Of a stretch of 43,286 nt of DNA, positions 16,334 to 25,176 are shown in pieces; position 1 is the first letter of the stretch; every line of letters begins with the position of its first letter. Source of the DNA: JAVBLT01 sp031553315 (GTDB taxonomy: Bacteria > Verrucomicrobiota > Kiritimatiellia > RFP12 > DVOR01); contig JAVBLT010000029.1 in the NCBI GenBank assembly GCA_031553315.1, forward strand, positions 1-43,286. Direction: 5' to 3'. The position numbers were made by a program, and so were the translations under genes. Below the pieces are notes generated by a model that worked only from the letters and a program-made list of their open reading frames with translations, ran no database searches and was not told where the DNA came from.

Positions 16334-17713
16334 ATGCTGGAGAAGGGAAAAATCACCCTGTGGCTGGCCGACAACCGCAAACGTGTGACGGATGAATGGT
16401 TTGAACTGCTGCGCTTCGAGAGCATCGGCGCCGATCCGGCCAAGCTGGGCGATTGCGCGAAGTGCGCCGCCTGGCTCAAAAAATACCTCAAGGCGCTCGG
16501 GTTCGATGTGGAGCTCGTGCAGCATGAACTCGCCTCGCCGCCGCTCGTGGTGGCCGAACGCATCGTGCCCGATTCCGCCCATACCGTGCTCTTCTACGGC
16601 CATTACGACGTCCAGCCCGTCGACCCGATCAGCGGGTGGGAAACACCGCCCTTCGAGCCCGCCATCCGCGGGAACCGCGTCTACGCCCGCGGCGCCCAGG
16701 ATGATAAAGGCCAGCTCTTCTCCTTCCTTCAGGGGCTTCGCGCCGTGATTGAGCTCGGCGGCAAGCTCCCCTCGGTGCGCATCGTGCTCGAAGGCCAGGA
16801 AGAGAGCGGCAGCGAAGCCATCTCCGCCCTGGTTTACGATCTGCGCGAGCGCATCGCCGCCGATATCCTCATGGCGTGCGACACCGGCAAAGATCCCTCG
16901 GGCCGCCCCGCCATCGTGGCCGGGCTGCGCGGCGTGATGCACTTCACGGTGAAGCTCACCGGCCCCGCCTACGACCTCCACTCGGGGCATCACGGCGGCA
17001 TCGCGCCCAACCCCGCGCAAGGCATGGCCGAGCTGCTTGCCTCCCTTCACCTGCCCGGCGGCTCCATTGCCGTGGAAGGTTTCTACGCCGCCGTCACCCC
17101 CCCCTCCGAAACCGAATTCGCCCTTGCCACCGAGCAGCCCTTCGATGAAAACGCCTACCGGGCTGAAGTGGGCGTCGACGCCTTGGGCGGCGAAGAGGGT
17201 TTGCCCGCCGTAGTCCGCGGCAGCTTCCGCCCCACGGTGGAAATCAACGGCATCCACTCCGGCTACGGCGGCCCCGGTTCCAAAACCGTGATTCCCGCCG
17301 AAGCCATCGGCAAAATTTCCGTGCGCCTCGTGCCTCAGCAATCGCCCCGCGAAATCTGGGAGCTCCTCAAAAAACACCTTGAAGACCGCTGCCCGCGCGG
17401 CATGAAGCTCGAGCTCAGCGACCTGAGCGGCTGCGAGCCCGGCTTCCGGCTGCCCGTGGATTCCCCCGTCACCCGCATGGCGCAGGATGTGCTGCGGCAG
17501 ATCGACCCGCGCGGCGCCGTCTTCCACTGGGAAGGCGCTTCCATTCCCATCATTGCCCGCCTGCGCGACATAACCGGCGCCGCGCCCCTGCTCGTCGGCT
17601 TCGGCATGCAGGAAGACCGCATCCACAGCCCCAACGAATCCTACAGCTTCGAGCAGTTCCACCAGGGCGCGCTCTGGGGCGCGCTGATTCTCCAGACCTT
17701 TGCGCAGGAGTAG
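16334..17713 (+). CDS. M20-family metallopeptidase (dipeptidase-like)
   Basis: 459 aa zinc hydrolase of the M20/ArgE/DapE/CPG2 superfamily, nearest in layout to the carnosinase-like dipeptidases. Metal-site motifs are in order: FYGHYDVQP (His90, Asp92), YARGAQDDKG, GQEESGSE, and the Asp of MACDTG. The dimerisation domain contains YDLHSGHHGG, and the C-terminal ligand lies near DRIHSPNES. No signal peptide, so it is cytosolic. It sits between folE and panC with gaps of 13 and 3 nt. Peptide recycling is the likely role; the exact substrate is not decided by sequence. Confidence 0.88.
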   Translation: MLEKGKITLWLADNRKRVTDEWFELLRFESIGADPAKLGDCAKCAAWLKKYLKALGFDVELVQHELASPPLVVAERIVPDSAHTVLFYGHYDVQPVDPISGWETPPFEPAIRGNRVYARGAQDDKGQLFSFLQGLRAVIELGGKLPSVRIVLEGQEESGSEAISALVYDLRERIAADILMACDTGKDPSGRPAIVAGLRGVMHFTVKLTGPAYDLHSGHHGGIAPNPAQGMAELLASLHLPGGSIAVEGFYAAVTPPSETEFALATEQPFDENAYRAEVGVDALGGEEGLPAVVRGSFRPTVEINGIHSGYGGPGSKTVIPAEAIGKISVRLVPQQSPREIWELLKKHLEDRCPRGMKLELSDLSGCEPGFRLPVDSPVTRMAQDVLRQIDPRGAVFHWEGASIPIIARLRDITGAAPLLVGFGMQEDRIHSPNESYSFEQFHQGALWGALILQTFAQE

Positions 17714-17716
17714 GCC

Positions 17717-18547
17717 ATGCTTGTGATCCGCACCAAAAAAGAGATGAACGCCTGGTCGCGCGCCCTTCGCGAAGCGAAACAGACCCTGGCGCTCGTGCCC
17801 ACCATGGGCTACCTGCACGAAGGCCACCTCTCGCTCATCCGCGAAGCCTTGAAACGCACGCCCCATGTGGTCGTGAGCATCTTCGTGAACCCCACCCAGT
17901 TTGGCCCCAACGAAGATTTTTCACGCTATCCCCGCAAAGAGGCCGACGACCTCACACTCTGCGCCGAAACCGGCGCCGCTGCGGTTTTTTTGCCTTCCGC
18001 GGAAGAGATGTACACCGCAAACGCCACAACCTGGGTCGATGAAACCGCGCTTTCCCTCCGCCACTGCGGCGCCGACAGGCCGGGGCACTTTCGGGGCGTC
18101 TGCACCGTGGTGAGCAAGCTTTTCAACATTGTGCAGCCCGATTTCGCCGTGTTCGGACAAAAAGATTTCCAACAGACCGCCGTGATCCGCCGCATGGTCC
18201 GCGACCTGGATTTCCCCATTGAAATCATCACCGCCCCCATCATCCGCGAGGCCGACGGCCTCGCCAAAAGCTCCCGCAACACCTACCTTACCCCCGAAAC
18301 CCGCCCAGGCGCCCTTTCACTCTCACAGGCGCTCTTCGCCGCGAAAGCCTCGGGCGAGCGCGACAGCGCCACGCTCGAAGCCGCCGCCCGGAAACACATC
18401 GAAGCCGCCGGCTGGTCCGTCGACTACGCCACCGTGATCGACAGCGAGACCCTTGAACCTAAAATCACCGCCGAGCCACCCGCCGCCATGATCGTCGCCG
18501 CCCGCCAAAACGGCATACGGCTCATCGACAACCTGATTTTGAGCTGA
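17717..18547 (+). CDS. panC: Pantothenate synthetase
   Basis: Joins pantoate and beta-alanine using ATP to make pantothenate, the coenzyme A precursor; 276 aa. The ATP site PTMGYLHEGHLSLI is intact, as are FVNPTQFGPNEDFSRYPR, FGQKDFQQ and the C-terminal KSSRNTYL. CAGGAG is placed before the ATG and only 3 nt separate it from the upstream stop. panB and panD are not in the window. Confidence 0.95.
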   Translation: MLVIRTKKEMNAWSRALREAKQTLALVPTMGYLHEGHLSLIREALKRTPHVVVSIFVNPTQFGPNEDFSRYPRKEADDLTLCAETGAAAVFLPSAEEMYTANATTWVDETALSLRHCGADRPGHFRGVCTVVSKLFNIVQPDFAVFGQKDFQQTAVIRRMVRDLDFPIEIITAPIIREADGLAKSSRNTYLTPETRPGALSLSQALFAAKASGERDSATLEAAARKHIEAAGWSVDYATVIDSETLEPKITAEPPAAMIVAARQNGIRLIDNLILS

Positions 18548-18564
18548 GATTTTGGAGAAATTGA

Positions 18565-21500
18565 ATGACAAAGCCGCTTTTTGCCCTCACCCTTCTCGCC
18601 ATCGGCGCGCAAGCGTTCGCCGCCGAGCCTCTTTCCCTTAAAGGCGCATGGCGGGTTTCTCTCCAAAACGACCCCGCCGAGCACACCGTTACGCTTCCCG
18701 GAACGTTAGGCGACGCCAAGCTCGGCGCCCCCGCCCAAACATCCCTTTACGGCTCGCTGACCCCCCGCCACTCATACATCGGCAAAGCCGTCTACACCCG
18801 CGAAATCACCGTAAGCCCCGCCCTCGCCAAAGAGCCCTGCGAGCTGTTTCTCGAACGCGTGCTCTGGAAAAGCACCCTTTCCATCGACGGCCAAACCATC
18901 GGCACCCGCGATTCCTTCTCCACACCCCACGTCTACCCCATTCACGCCGACCTCCTCACCCCCGGCAAGCACACACTCGCCATCGAAATCGACAACTCGC
19001 TCATCCACCCCATCGGCGAAAAGGGTCACGCCTACGGCGATTCGATGCAGACGCGCTGGAACGGCATCATCGGCGAAATCACCCTGCGCCCCGCCCACCC
19101 CCTGCGCAACGCCCGCGTCTTCGCCCCCTGGCCGCTCACCGACCAAAGCTTCACCGTCGAAGTGCCCGAGACCTTTGCCGCCAACGACAAAACCGTCAGC
19201 GTAGACGAGCTGCGCACCAAGGTGACCGGTGAAACCAAAAGCCTTCGCCCCGGTTTCAAAAACATCTCCCTGCGCCTCTCCAGACCGCCCGAACCGTGGA
19301 GCGAATTCAATCCCGCGCTCTACACGCTCCGGCTCACCGATAAAACCCGCGATTTCACCCACGCCATCCGCTTCGGCTTCCGCACCTTCCGCACCGCCGG
19401 CAACCGCTGGTTCGTCAACGACCTTCCCCTCTTCATCCGCGGCAACCTCGACAACTGCCACTTCCCCCTCACCGGCTACCCCGCCATGGACAAGGAAACC
19501 TGGATCCGCATCCTCACGGTGCAGAAAGCCGACGGCCTCAACGCCCTGCGTTTCCACTCCTGGTGCCCGCCCGCCGCCGCCTTCGAAGCCGCCGACGAGC
19601 TCGGCATTTACCTCTCCCCCGAAGCCGGGATTTGGATCGACGGCTGGATGGTCAACAAAGGCTTTCCCTACCTCAAAGGCCTCGGAAAAGGCCCCGAAAG
19701 CGTCGACGCCTTCGTCCGGAACGAGCTTCGCCGCATCCTCGACGCCTACGGCAACGCCCCCTCCTTCTTCTCCATGAGCGTGGGCAACGAGCTGGGCAGC
19801 TCCGATTTCAACGCCCTCGGATCATGGATGAAAGCCTGCCGCGATTACGATCCCCGCCACCTCTATGCCGCCTCCACCGCCCGCGCCGTAACCCCTCACG
19901 ACGATTTCACCGCCACCCACAACTACCCCGGCGCGGGCATGGTCCGCGAGCGGCACCACGACAACCCCAACTGGGACTACGAGACCCAATATGCCAAAAC
20001 CAAAGTCCCCGCCATCGCCCATGAAATCGGCCAATGGCCCGTTTTCCCCAACTGGAAGGAAATCGACAAATACACCGGGCTCCTCCGCGCCTGGAACCTC
20101 GAAGGCCTGCGCGACGAAAGCATCGAAGCCGGAACCTTCCGTTTCAGCGAACGCTTCGCCCTCTCCTCGCTCAAGACCAGCCGCCTGATGTATAAAGACG
20201 AAATCGAAAGCTTCATGCGCACCCCCTCCTGCGCGGGCATTCACCTCCTCGGCATTCAGGACTACTCCGGCCAGGGCGAAGCCCTCATCGGCTGGCTCGA
20301 CAGCTTCTACGACCGCAAGCCCGGCGCCGAAGCGCTCGTGCCCATGAAAGCCTGTTTCGGCCCCGTGGCGATGCTCGCCCGCTTTCCAAAATACACCTGG
20401 CGCGCCAACGAAACCTTCACCCCCACCCTTCAAATCCACAACTACGGCCCCGCCCCCATCAAAGCCGGAAGCACCGTTCCCTGGCAATTCGGCATCCGCA
20501 AAGGCATCCTCACCCTCGCGGAAGACGTACCCTGCGGCACCGTTAAGACCGTCGGCACCCTGACCTTCCCCCTCACCTCCGTGGCGGCGCCCTCGCAGCT
20601 CGAATTCAGCTTCGGCGAAAACCGCTGGCCCATCTGGGTTTACCCTGAAACCATCGAAAGCGCCATCCCCGGGCACATCGTTTTCACCGATTCCTACGCC
20701 GAGCTCGCCGCCGCCGTGAAGCAAGGCCGCCGCGTGGTCTTCAACGCCGCCCAAGCCGGCAACCCCAAAACCATCGTCAACGCCTCCTTCAAACCCGTCT
20801 ACTGGTCCACCACCTGGTTCCCCGGCCAGCGCAACACCACCCTCGGCCTGCTCGTCAACGAGCGCCACCCCGCCCTCAAAGGCTTCCCCACCGAAGAATG
20901 GCAAAACTGGCAGTGGTACCACATCGTCAACAGCGGGCGCACCTTCCGCCTCAACGGCCTCTCCGCCGGCTACGAACCCATCGTCATGCCCATTGTCGAC
21001 TTCCACCGCACCTGTCTCGCGGGCGCCATCTTTGAGCTCCGCACCGAAAACGGCGCCAGAATCCTCGTGAGCGGCTTCGATCTCAACGGCAACCGCCCCG
21101 AAACGCAGCAGCTCCGCCGCAGCCTGCTCGACTATGCCTCAAGCACCCACTTCCAGCCCCGCGAAACGGTCGACGCCGCCTGGCTCGAAGCCACCCTGGC
21201 CCCGCCCGAAGCCAAAGCGACGCCCCGCCCGAAGGAATTCACCGCCGCGCCGCTCTACATTGAGCCCGCCGCCTTCCTCACCGCCAAGGGCAAAGACACC
21301 CCCTGGAAGAAAACCCTCGACCGCGCCGAGCTCGCCAAAGGCGCCTACGCGCTCTCCGGCAAAGGCATCCGCACCTGGAGCGACGCCGACGGCTCCTACT
21401 GGGTCGGCGAAAAAATCACCCTCACCCTGCGCGACCTCCCCCAGATCCGCGGCCAGCTCTGGGTGCGCTTCCGAGACCCCAACAAAAACGGCCGTTCCGG

Positions 21501-21696
21501 CGCCGGCGCCTTCGAAGGGCGCCCCTTCACCCTCCCCCTCCACCAACAGGAAAAAGACGGCGCCTACTGGATCAAAGCCGCGGTGGATATGGAAGACGCG
21601 CTCGACAATGTGATGATTTTCGAGGTCGAAAAAACCACCGGCCCCAACCTCATGATCGACCGCGTGGTTTACCTCCCCAATGAAGCCGTTCAGTAG
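18565..21696 (+). CDS. Exported glycoside hydrolase family 2 protein
   Basis: 1,043 aa with a Sec signal peptide (MTKPLFALTLLAIGAQAFAA). Domain order is as in beta-galactosidases and glucuronidases: a sugar-binding jelly roll (about 25-190), an Ig-like domain (190-270), and a TIM barrel. Acid/base Glu409 is in MSVGNELGS. Glu487 in AHEIGQWPVFPNWKE is the probable nucleophile and belongs to a GH2 subgroup common in Bacteroidota and PVC bacteria. Two or more beta-rich domains follow to the C-terminus. Likely periplasmic or secreted; substrate unknown. TTGGAG precedes the ATG and the gap to panC is 17 nt, so it seems to be the last gene of the folE operon, an odd companion for cofactor genes. A 144-nt palindrome begins 7 nt after the stop. 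Confidence 0.88.
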   Translation: MTKPLFALTLLAIGAQAFAAEPLSLKGAWRVSLQNDPAEHTVTLPGTLGDAKLGAPAQTSLYGSLTPRHSYIGKAVYTREITVSPALAKEPCELFLERVLWKSTLSIDGQTIGTRDSFSTPHVYPIHADLLTPGKHTLAIEIDNSLIHPIGEKGHAYGDSMQTRWNGIIGEITLRPAHPLRNARVFAPWPLTDQSFTVEVPETFAANDKTVSVDELRTKVTGETKSLRPGFKNISLRLSRPPEPWSEFNPALYTLRLTDKTRDFTHAIRFGFRTFRTAGNRWFVNDLPLFIRGNLDNCHFPLTGYPAMDKETWIRILTVQKADGLNALRFHSWCPPAAAFEAADELGIYLSPEAGIWIDGWMVNKGFPYLKGLGKGPESVDAFVRNELRRILDAYGNAPSFFSMSVGNELGSSDFNALGSWMKACRDYDPRHLYAASTARAVTPHDDFTATHNYPGAGMVRERHHDNPNWDYETQYAKTKVPAIAHEIGQWPVFPNWKEIDKYTGLLRAWNLEGLRDESIEAGTFRFSERFALSSLKTSRLMYKDEIESFMRTPSCAGIHLLGIQDYSGQGEALIGWLDSFYDRKPGAEALVPMKACFGPVAMLARFPKYTWRANETFTPTLQIHNYGPAPIKAGSTVPWQFGIRKGILTLAEDVPCGTVKTVGTLTFPLTSVAAPSQLEFSFGENRWPIWVYPETIESAIPGHIVFTDSYAELAAAVKQGRRVVFNAAQAGNPKTIVNASFKPVYWSTTWFPGQRNTTLGLLVNERHPALKGFPTEEWQNWQWYHIVNSGRTFRLNGLSAGYEPIVMPIVDFHRTCLAGAIFELRTENGARILVSGFDLNGNRPETQQLRRSLLDYASSTHFQPRETVDAAWLEATLAPPEAKATPRPKEFTAAPLYIEPAAFLTAKGKDTPWKKTLDRAELAKGAYALSGKGIRTWSDADGSYWVGEKITLTLRDLPQIRGQLWVRFRDPNKNGRSGAGAFEGRPFTLPLHQQEKDGAYWIKAAVDMEDALDNVMIFEVEKTTGPNLMIDRVVYLPNEAVQ

Positions 21697-21703
21697 AGCC
21701 GTT

Positions 21704-21847
21704 TTCGAATGAGATTTCCGTATTTTCCGAAGATGGTTTTGTTTTTTGACAAACGCTTGAGGTGAGCCGTAGCAACGCTACGGTGACCTGAAAGCGTGAA
21801 GTTCAAAAACAAAAAGCATCGAGAAAAAGCGGAACGCTCAATTGCAA
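21704..21847. repeat. Long palindromic repeat, copy 1
   Basis: A 144-nt imperfect palindrome. The outer arms run from TTCGAATGAGATTTCCG on the left to CGGAACGCTCAATTGCAA on the right. The inner stem CCGTAGC/GCTACGG is perfect and closes on the triloop AAC (21774-21776), which is the exact centre. T-rich left and A-rich right arms pair with each other. It fills the gap between convergent stops: 7 nt after the GH2 stop and 10 nt from the esterase stop. The second copy lies at 25027-25169. Confidence 0.85.
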
Positions 21848-21857
21848 CTTGCTCTAG

Positions 21858-22685
21858 TCAGAAAACGTTTTTGAGCCATCCCGCGATGCCGCCGCGCTTG
21901 CTGATCGCCTGATCGAAAAGCCACTCCACAACCTCCGAGGAACCCACAGCCCTCCCCCAGACCGCATGGCCCGCGTTGGGATATTCGGTGTATTTGGGAG
22001 ATCCGCCCACGCGTTTGATCCCTTCGATCATCCGCCGGGAGCAATCCACAGGCACATTGCGGTCTTGATCGCCGTGGAAGGCCCAAACGGGCACGCGGGC
22101 AAGGCGGCGGAGGTTGGAATCGTCGCTCGAGGCGCCGCCGCCGCAGATGGGAATGGCCGCGGCAAAAAAGTCGGGCCAGCGCATGGCGGCATCCCACGCG
22201 CCAAAACCGCCGAGCGAACCGCCCACGAGATACACCCGGCCGGGGTCGACCTCGCCTTTCTCAACGAGCTCCGCGCAAAGATCCTTCATCGCCCGCAACG
22301 ATCCCGAGGGGTAGCGCGGAAAGCGGTATTCAGGGTTCATGGCCAGCGTTTTGACCCACCAATCGCGCGGCGGGCACTGAGGCGCCATAAACACCGCCGA
22401 GCGGGGCTTCTTCCAGAGCGTTTTAAGAAACCCCGCAACGGTGCCGTCGAGCTGGGCAAGGTTGTTGGTGCCGCAACCGCCCGATCCGTGGAGAAAGACA
22501 ACCAGCGGGAGCGGCTTTCGGGTTGCCTCCATCTCCACCCGGTAAATGCGGTAAGGCAGCACGCTTCCCACGGCGTTGGTGTACACGGCGGGCGTGAAAA
22601 TATCGTGAAGCGGAGCCTCGCCCTGCGCCCGGGCAAGACCGGCGAAAAGGGCGCACGCCATCCACAGAAAAAATAGGGGCATCAT
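21858..22685 (-). CDS. Exported alpha/beta-hydrolase (esterase / dienelactone-hydrolase-like)
   Basis: 275 aa beginning with the signal peptide MMPLFFLWMACALFAGLARA. The start at 22685 overlaps the upstream stop by 4 nt (ATGA); an earlier in-frame ATG lies inside the upstream gene and would hide the signal. The fold shows LVVFLHGSGGCGTNN (oxyanion), nucleophile Ser in VGGSLGGFGAWD, the acid in WAFHGDQDRNVP, and His in YPNAGHAVWG. These are marks of the PHB-depolymerase/feruloyl-esterase-like group. It is probably a secreted carbohydrate or lipid esterase; the substrate is unknown. Last gene of a four-gene minus-strand run. Confidence 0.85.
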   Translation of the reverse strand: MMPLFFLWMACALFAGLARAQGEAPLHDIFTPAVYTNAVGSVLPYRIYRVEMEATRKPLPLVVFLHGSGGCGTNNLAQLDGTVAGFLKTLWKKPRSAVFMAPQCPPRDWWVKTLAMNPEYRFPRYPSGSLRAMKDLCAELVEKGEVDPGRVYLVGGSLGGFGAWDAAMRWPDFFAAAIPICGGGASSDDSNLRRLARVPVWAFHGDQDRNVPVDCSRRMIEGIKRVGGSPKYTEYPNAGHAVWGRAVGSSEVVEWLFDQAISKRGGIAGWLKNVF

Positions 22686-23290
22686 GACCTCCGGGGGTGC
22701 CAGGTTTCGATGATCCATTGCATGCCGCCGGCGGGGCGGCGGTAGCGGCAGGAAGAGGCGGTCGGGGAGGAAGAGGAAACGGGGGGCGGCGATTCGCGGC
22801 AAGAGTAGTCGACCGTTTGAAGCGCAAGGCGCTCAACGGGAATGCCCAGAATGGCGGCCTGGGCGCAAAACGCATCGAGCCCGGCGCCGAAAACGAGCGA
22901 TTCATCGAACCGGAGCGTGGAGCGGGCCAGGAGATCGGCGTGCACGAAAAGCGCGCCAAGGCCGCCGGCCGACGTTGGGAAATGGGCAAAAGCCGGGCGC
23001 GCGGGGGAGTGGTAGAGATGAGCGCGGTTGGCGCCGATGAGGACATCGCGCACGGAATCTTTGGGCTCGAACTGCTCGCGGCAAAAGAGGAACCAGGTGG
23101 GGCGTTCGTAGTTGTAAGCATCGAGAAACGCATTGCAGCGGGCGGCAAGGGTGGGATCGCCCGGCGCCGTTTGAAGCATAACGTGCAGACAGCCGGCGGT
23201 CGCGGGGTTGCGCAGGAGGCATCGTTCGTAACGCTCCCGGTCTTCCACGGGGGTGATCACGCAACATTCCGGCGCAAGGGGCGAGGTCAT
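22682..23290 (-). CDS. Putative glycosyltransferase-like protein
   Basis: 202 aa, no signal peptide or membrane helix. The pattern CNAFLDAYNYERPTWFLFC followed by EPKD, LIGANRAH and later FDESLVFGAGLDAFC resembles the GT-A-like glycosyltransferase family 2_5, in which a similar strand ends at an acidic metal-binding motif. I cannot point to an intact DxD. The C-terminal 40 residues are Ser/Pro/Arg-rich and not conserved-looking. Both ends overlap neighbouring genes by 4 nt, so it is firmly part of the operon. A non-enzymatic relative is possible. Confidence 0.6.
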   Translation of the reverse strand: MTSPLAPECCVITPVEDRERYERCLLRNPATAGCLHVMLQTAPGDPTLAARCNAFLDAYNYERPTWFLFCREQFEPKDSVRDVLIGANRAHLYHSPARPAFAHFPTSAGGLGALFVHADLLARSTLRFDESLVFGAGLDAFCAQAAILGIPVERLALQTVDYSCRESPPPVSSSSPTASSCRYRRPAGGMQWIIETWHPRRS

Positions 23291-24120
23291 GCGGTTCCTC
23301 CCGAGCGCTTCACCGGCACATCGCCCCAGCGTTCGAGCGTATCGGCGATGAAGGCAGTGCAGGTTTCATGGACGCTTTTCGAGGTTTCTTTTGTGGGTAC
23401 CAGCACGGGGCCGCAGGCGAAACGCACCGGTTTGGCGGTATCGACGGGGCCGAAATCTTTCGTGTATTTGCCCACGCCCAGAAAGCCGCATTGCAGCGCG
23501 ATGGGCACAACCGGCACACCCGCGTTGATGGCAAGCTTCACGCCCATGCTGTTGAATTTGGCGGGATCGAAAACGGAACAGCGCCGCCCTTGGGGGAAGA
23601 GAATCACCGAGCGGCCTCCGCGGAGGTAGCCGGTGCCTTCGTCGATCACTTTGCGGAGATCCTCGCGGGGATTTTCCCGGCCAAGGGCGATGGTTTTCTT
23701 CGTTTTGAAGGCCACGCCCATGACGGGCAGGCGCAGGAGGCTTTCTTTAAGGACGATGGCCAGCTCATCATAGGCGAGCAGCGTGGCGGGCAGCACAAAG
23801 GTTTCAAAAAGGCTCATGTGATTGGCCACATACACCACGGGACCTTTGTAGGCGTTGCGGTTTTCAAAGCCCTCGTAGCTGAGCTCCGTGCCGTATCGCT
23901 CCACGCACCACTGAATGTAGCCGCCCCACTGGGCCCACATTTCATTCGTGAAGGTTCCTTTACGCGCATACCGCGAACACTGCACCATCGCGTAAAACAG
24001 GGAGCAGCTGAAGGTGAAAGAAGTCCAGAACCCGTTTTTCCGGCGGGGCGGCAAAGCCCCGGGCGGGGTGCGGTATTGGCCGGTGGCGAGGATTTGTTTC
24101 TGGAGCTCGGCGGTCGTCAT
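23287..24120 (-). CDS. Lysophospholipid / 1-acylglycerol-3-phosphate acyltransferase-like protein
   Basis: 277 aa PlsC-type acyltransferase. Motif I is NHMSLFET, in which His101 is followed after four residues by Glu106 rather than the usual Asp. Motif III is FPQGRR (175-180) instead of FPEGTR. An N-terminal hydrophobic stretch (about 31-48) could anchor it to the inner membrane. It would add the second acyl chain in phospholipid synthesis, or modify another lipid. The gap to the exonuclease gene is 2 nt, and it overlaps the glycosyltransferase-like gene. Confidence 0.82.
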   Translation of the reverse strand: MTTAELQKQILATGQYRTPPGALPPRRKNGFWTSFTFSCSLFYAMVQCSRYARKGTFTNEMWAQWGGYIQWCVERYGTELSYEGFENRNAYKGPVVYVANHMSLFETFVLPATLLAYDELAIVLKESLLRLPVMGVAFKTKKTIALGRENPREDLRKVIDEGTGYLRGGRSVILFPQGRRCSVFDPAKFNSMGVKLAINAGVPVVPIALQCGFLGVGKYTKDFGPVDTAKPVRFACGPVLVPTKETSKSVHETCTAFIADTLERWGDVPVKRSGGTA

Positions 24121-24122
24121 GC

Positions 24123-24938
24123 TTATTCGCCTGCGTTTACGGAGGGGATGCGTGTTTTCAGGGGCGGGGGAAAGATGCCCTTGAGGGCGTTTTCACACAG
24201 CTGGCGGGTATCGGGCGGGAAATCGTTCTTGACGATCCACTTGAGGAAACCGGGCTCGATTTTGGCAAGGTCGATCAGCTTTTCGCCTTTTTTCTTGCCG
24301 AAGTTGACGACGACTTCGCCATCGAGCCAGCGGAAGCGGCCCGCCCGGTCAACGTTGAAGGGGTCGACGGGGTTGAAGAGGGTATCGATGGCGGCCATGT
24401 CGCGCGGGAGATCGGGGTAACGCTCGAATTCACCGAGGACCACGTCGAGCGTGGCCTTCACATCGGCCAATGCGCCGTGGGCGTCGGTGTGTTCACGGCC
24501 GCAGTAGAAGCGCAGCGCGGCGCTGAGGTCGCGGGGCTCGCGGGTGTGGAAGATGCGCTGGGCGTCGAGCAGGCGGCGGCCTTCAGGCTGGAAGGCGATG
24601 CCCGCGCGGGTGAATTCCTCGGCGAGGATGGGGATGTCGAACCTTCCGGCGTTGAAACCGCAGAGGTCGGAATCGGCGCCGAAAAAAAGGAAAACCTCAA
24701 GGGCGGAATCGACAAAAGAAGGGCTGTGAGCCACATCGGCATCGGTAATGCCGTGCACGGCGATGGATTCCACGGGAATGGGCATGCCGGGATTGAAGAG
24801 CCAACATTTTTCACTCCTCGATCCATCGGGATCGATTCTCAATGCGGCCAGTTCAATGATGCGATCCGCCCGGGGGCTGATGCCGGTGGCCTCCACATCG
24901 AAAACAACGAGGGAGCGGTCAAGTTTGATCGGAAACAT
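24123..24938 (-). CDS. DnaQ-family 3'-5' exonuclease with ExoX-like C-terminal domain
   Basis: 271 aa. The DEDDh catalytic set is complete: Asp14 and Glu16 in FDVEATG, Asp101 in GFNAGRFD, His154 and Asp159 in HTDAHGALADV. The C-terminal part has the ExoX-like pattern VVNFGKKKGEKLIDLA followed by GFLKWIVKNDF. It should degrade 3' DNA ends or serve in repair or proofreading; whether it is an exonuclease X equivalent or a stand-alone epsilon-like nuclease is open. It heads the four-gene operon with a recognisable promoter at 24973-25001. Confidence 0.87.
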   Translation of the reverse strand: MFPIKLDRSLVVFDVEATGISPRADRIIELAALRIDPDGSRSEKCWLFNPGMPIPVESIAVHGITDADVAHSPSFVDSALEVFLFFGADSDLCGFNAGRFDIPILAEEFTRAGIAFQPEGRRLLDAQRIFHTREPRDLSAALRFYCGREHTDAHGALADVKATLDVVLGEFERYPDLPRDMAAIDTLFNPVDPFNVDRAGRFRWLDGEVVVNFGKKKGEKLIDLAKIEPGFLKWIVKNDFPPDTRQLCENALKGIFPPPLKTRIPSVNAGE

Positions 24939-24972
24939 ATGCTGCTTTCTTTTGTTTTTCTACAACGTGGAG

Positions 24973-25001
24973 AGCATAGCATATTTTCGCGGGAGAGGCA
25001 A
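24973..25001 (-). promoter_or_regulatory. Promoter of the exonuclease-acyltransferase-esterase operon
   Basis: On the minus strand TTGCCT (24996-25001) and TATGCT (24973-24978) are 17 nt apart, ending 34 nt before the ATG. It lies between the start codon and palindrome copy 2, so the palindrome is outside this transcript. Confidence 0.6.
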
Positions 25002-25026
25002 GCGCGGGTGTTTGATCAGAACAGGG

Positions 25027-25169
25027 TTCGAATGAGATTTCCGGATTTTGCGAAGGTGATTTTGGTCTTTGACAACCGCCTGAGGCGGGCGGTAGCAACG
25101 CCACGGCGACCTGAAAGGGTGGAGCTCAAAAACAAAAATCACCGGGAAAAAGTGGAAAGATCGTTCGAA
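25027..25169. repeat. Long palindromic repeat, copy 2
   Basis: A 143-nt relative of 21704-21847, alike over its whole length by eye. Both ends are TTCGAA (25027-25032 and 25164-25169). The centre is GC-AAC-GC, with AAC at 25097-25099 exactly midway. The inner stem carries two mismatches here, while other arm positions changed on both sides. It lies 7 nt past the stop of the minus-strand anti-sigma gene, the same offset as copy 1. Confidence 0.85.
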
Positions 25170-25176
25170 ACATGCT

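Noticed and set aside
23800..23825. Glu in place of Asp in the HX4D motif of the acyltransferase (His101-Glu106)
   Set aside because: This variant (NHMSxxET) occurs, as I recall, in a known subgroup of PlsC-like proteins, so it does not by itself mean loss of activity.
25020..25040. GGGTTCGAAT string resembling a tRNA T-arm
   Set aside because: No acceptor, D or anticodon stems around it; it is the outer arm of palindrome copy 2.
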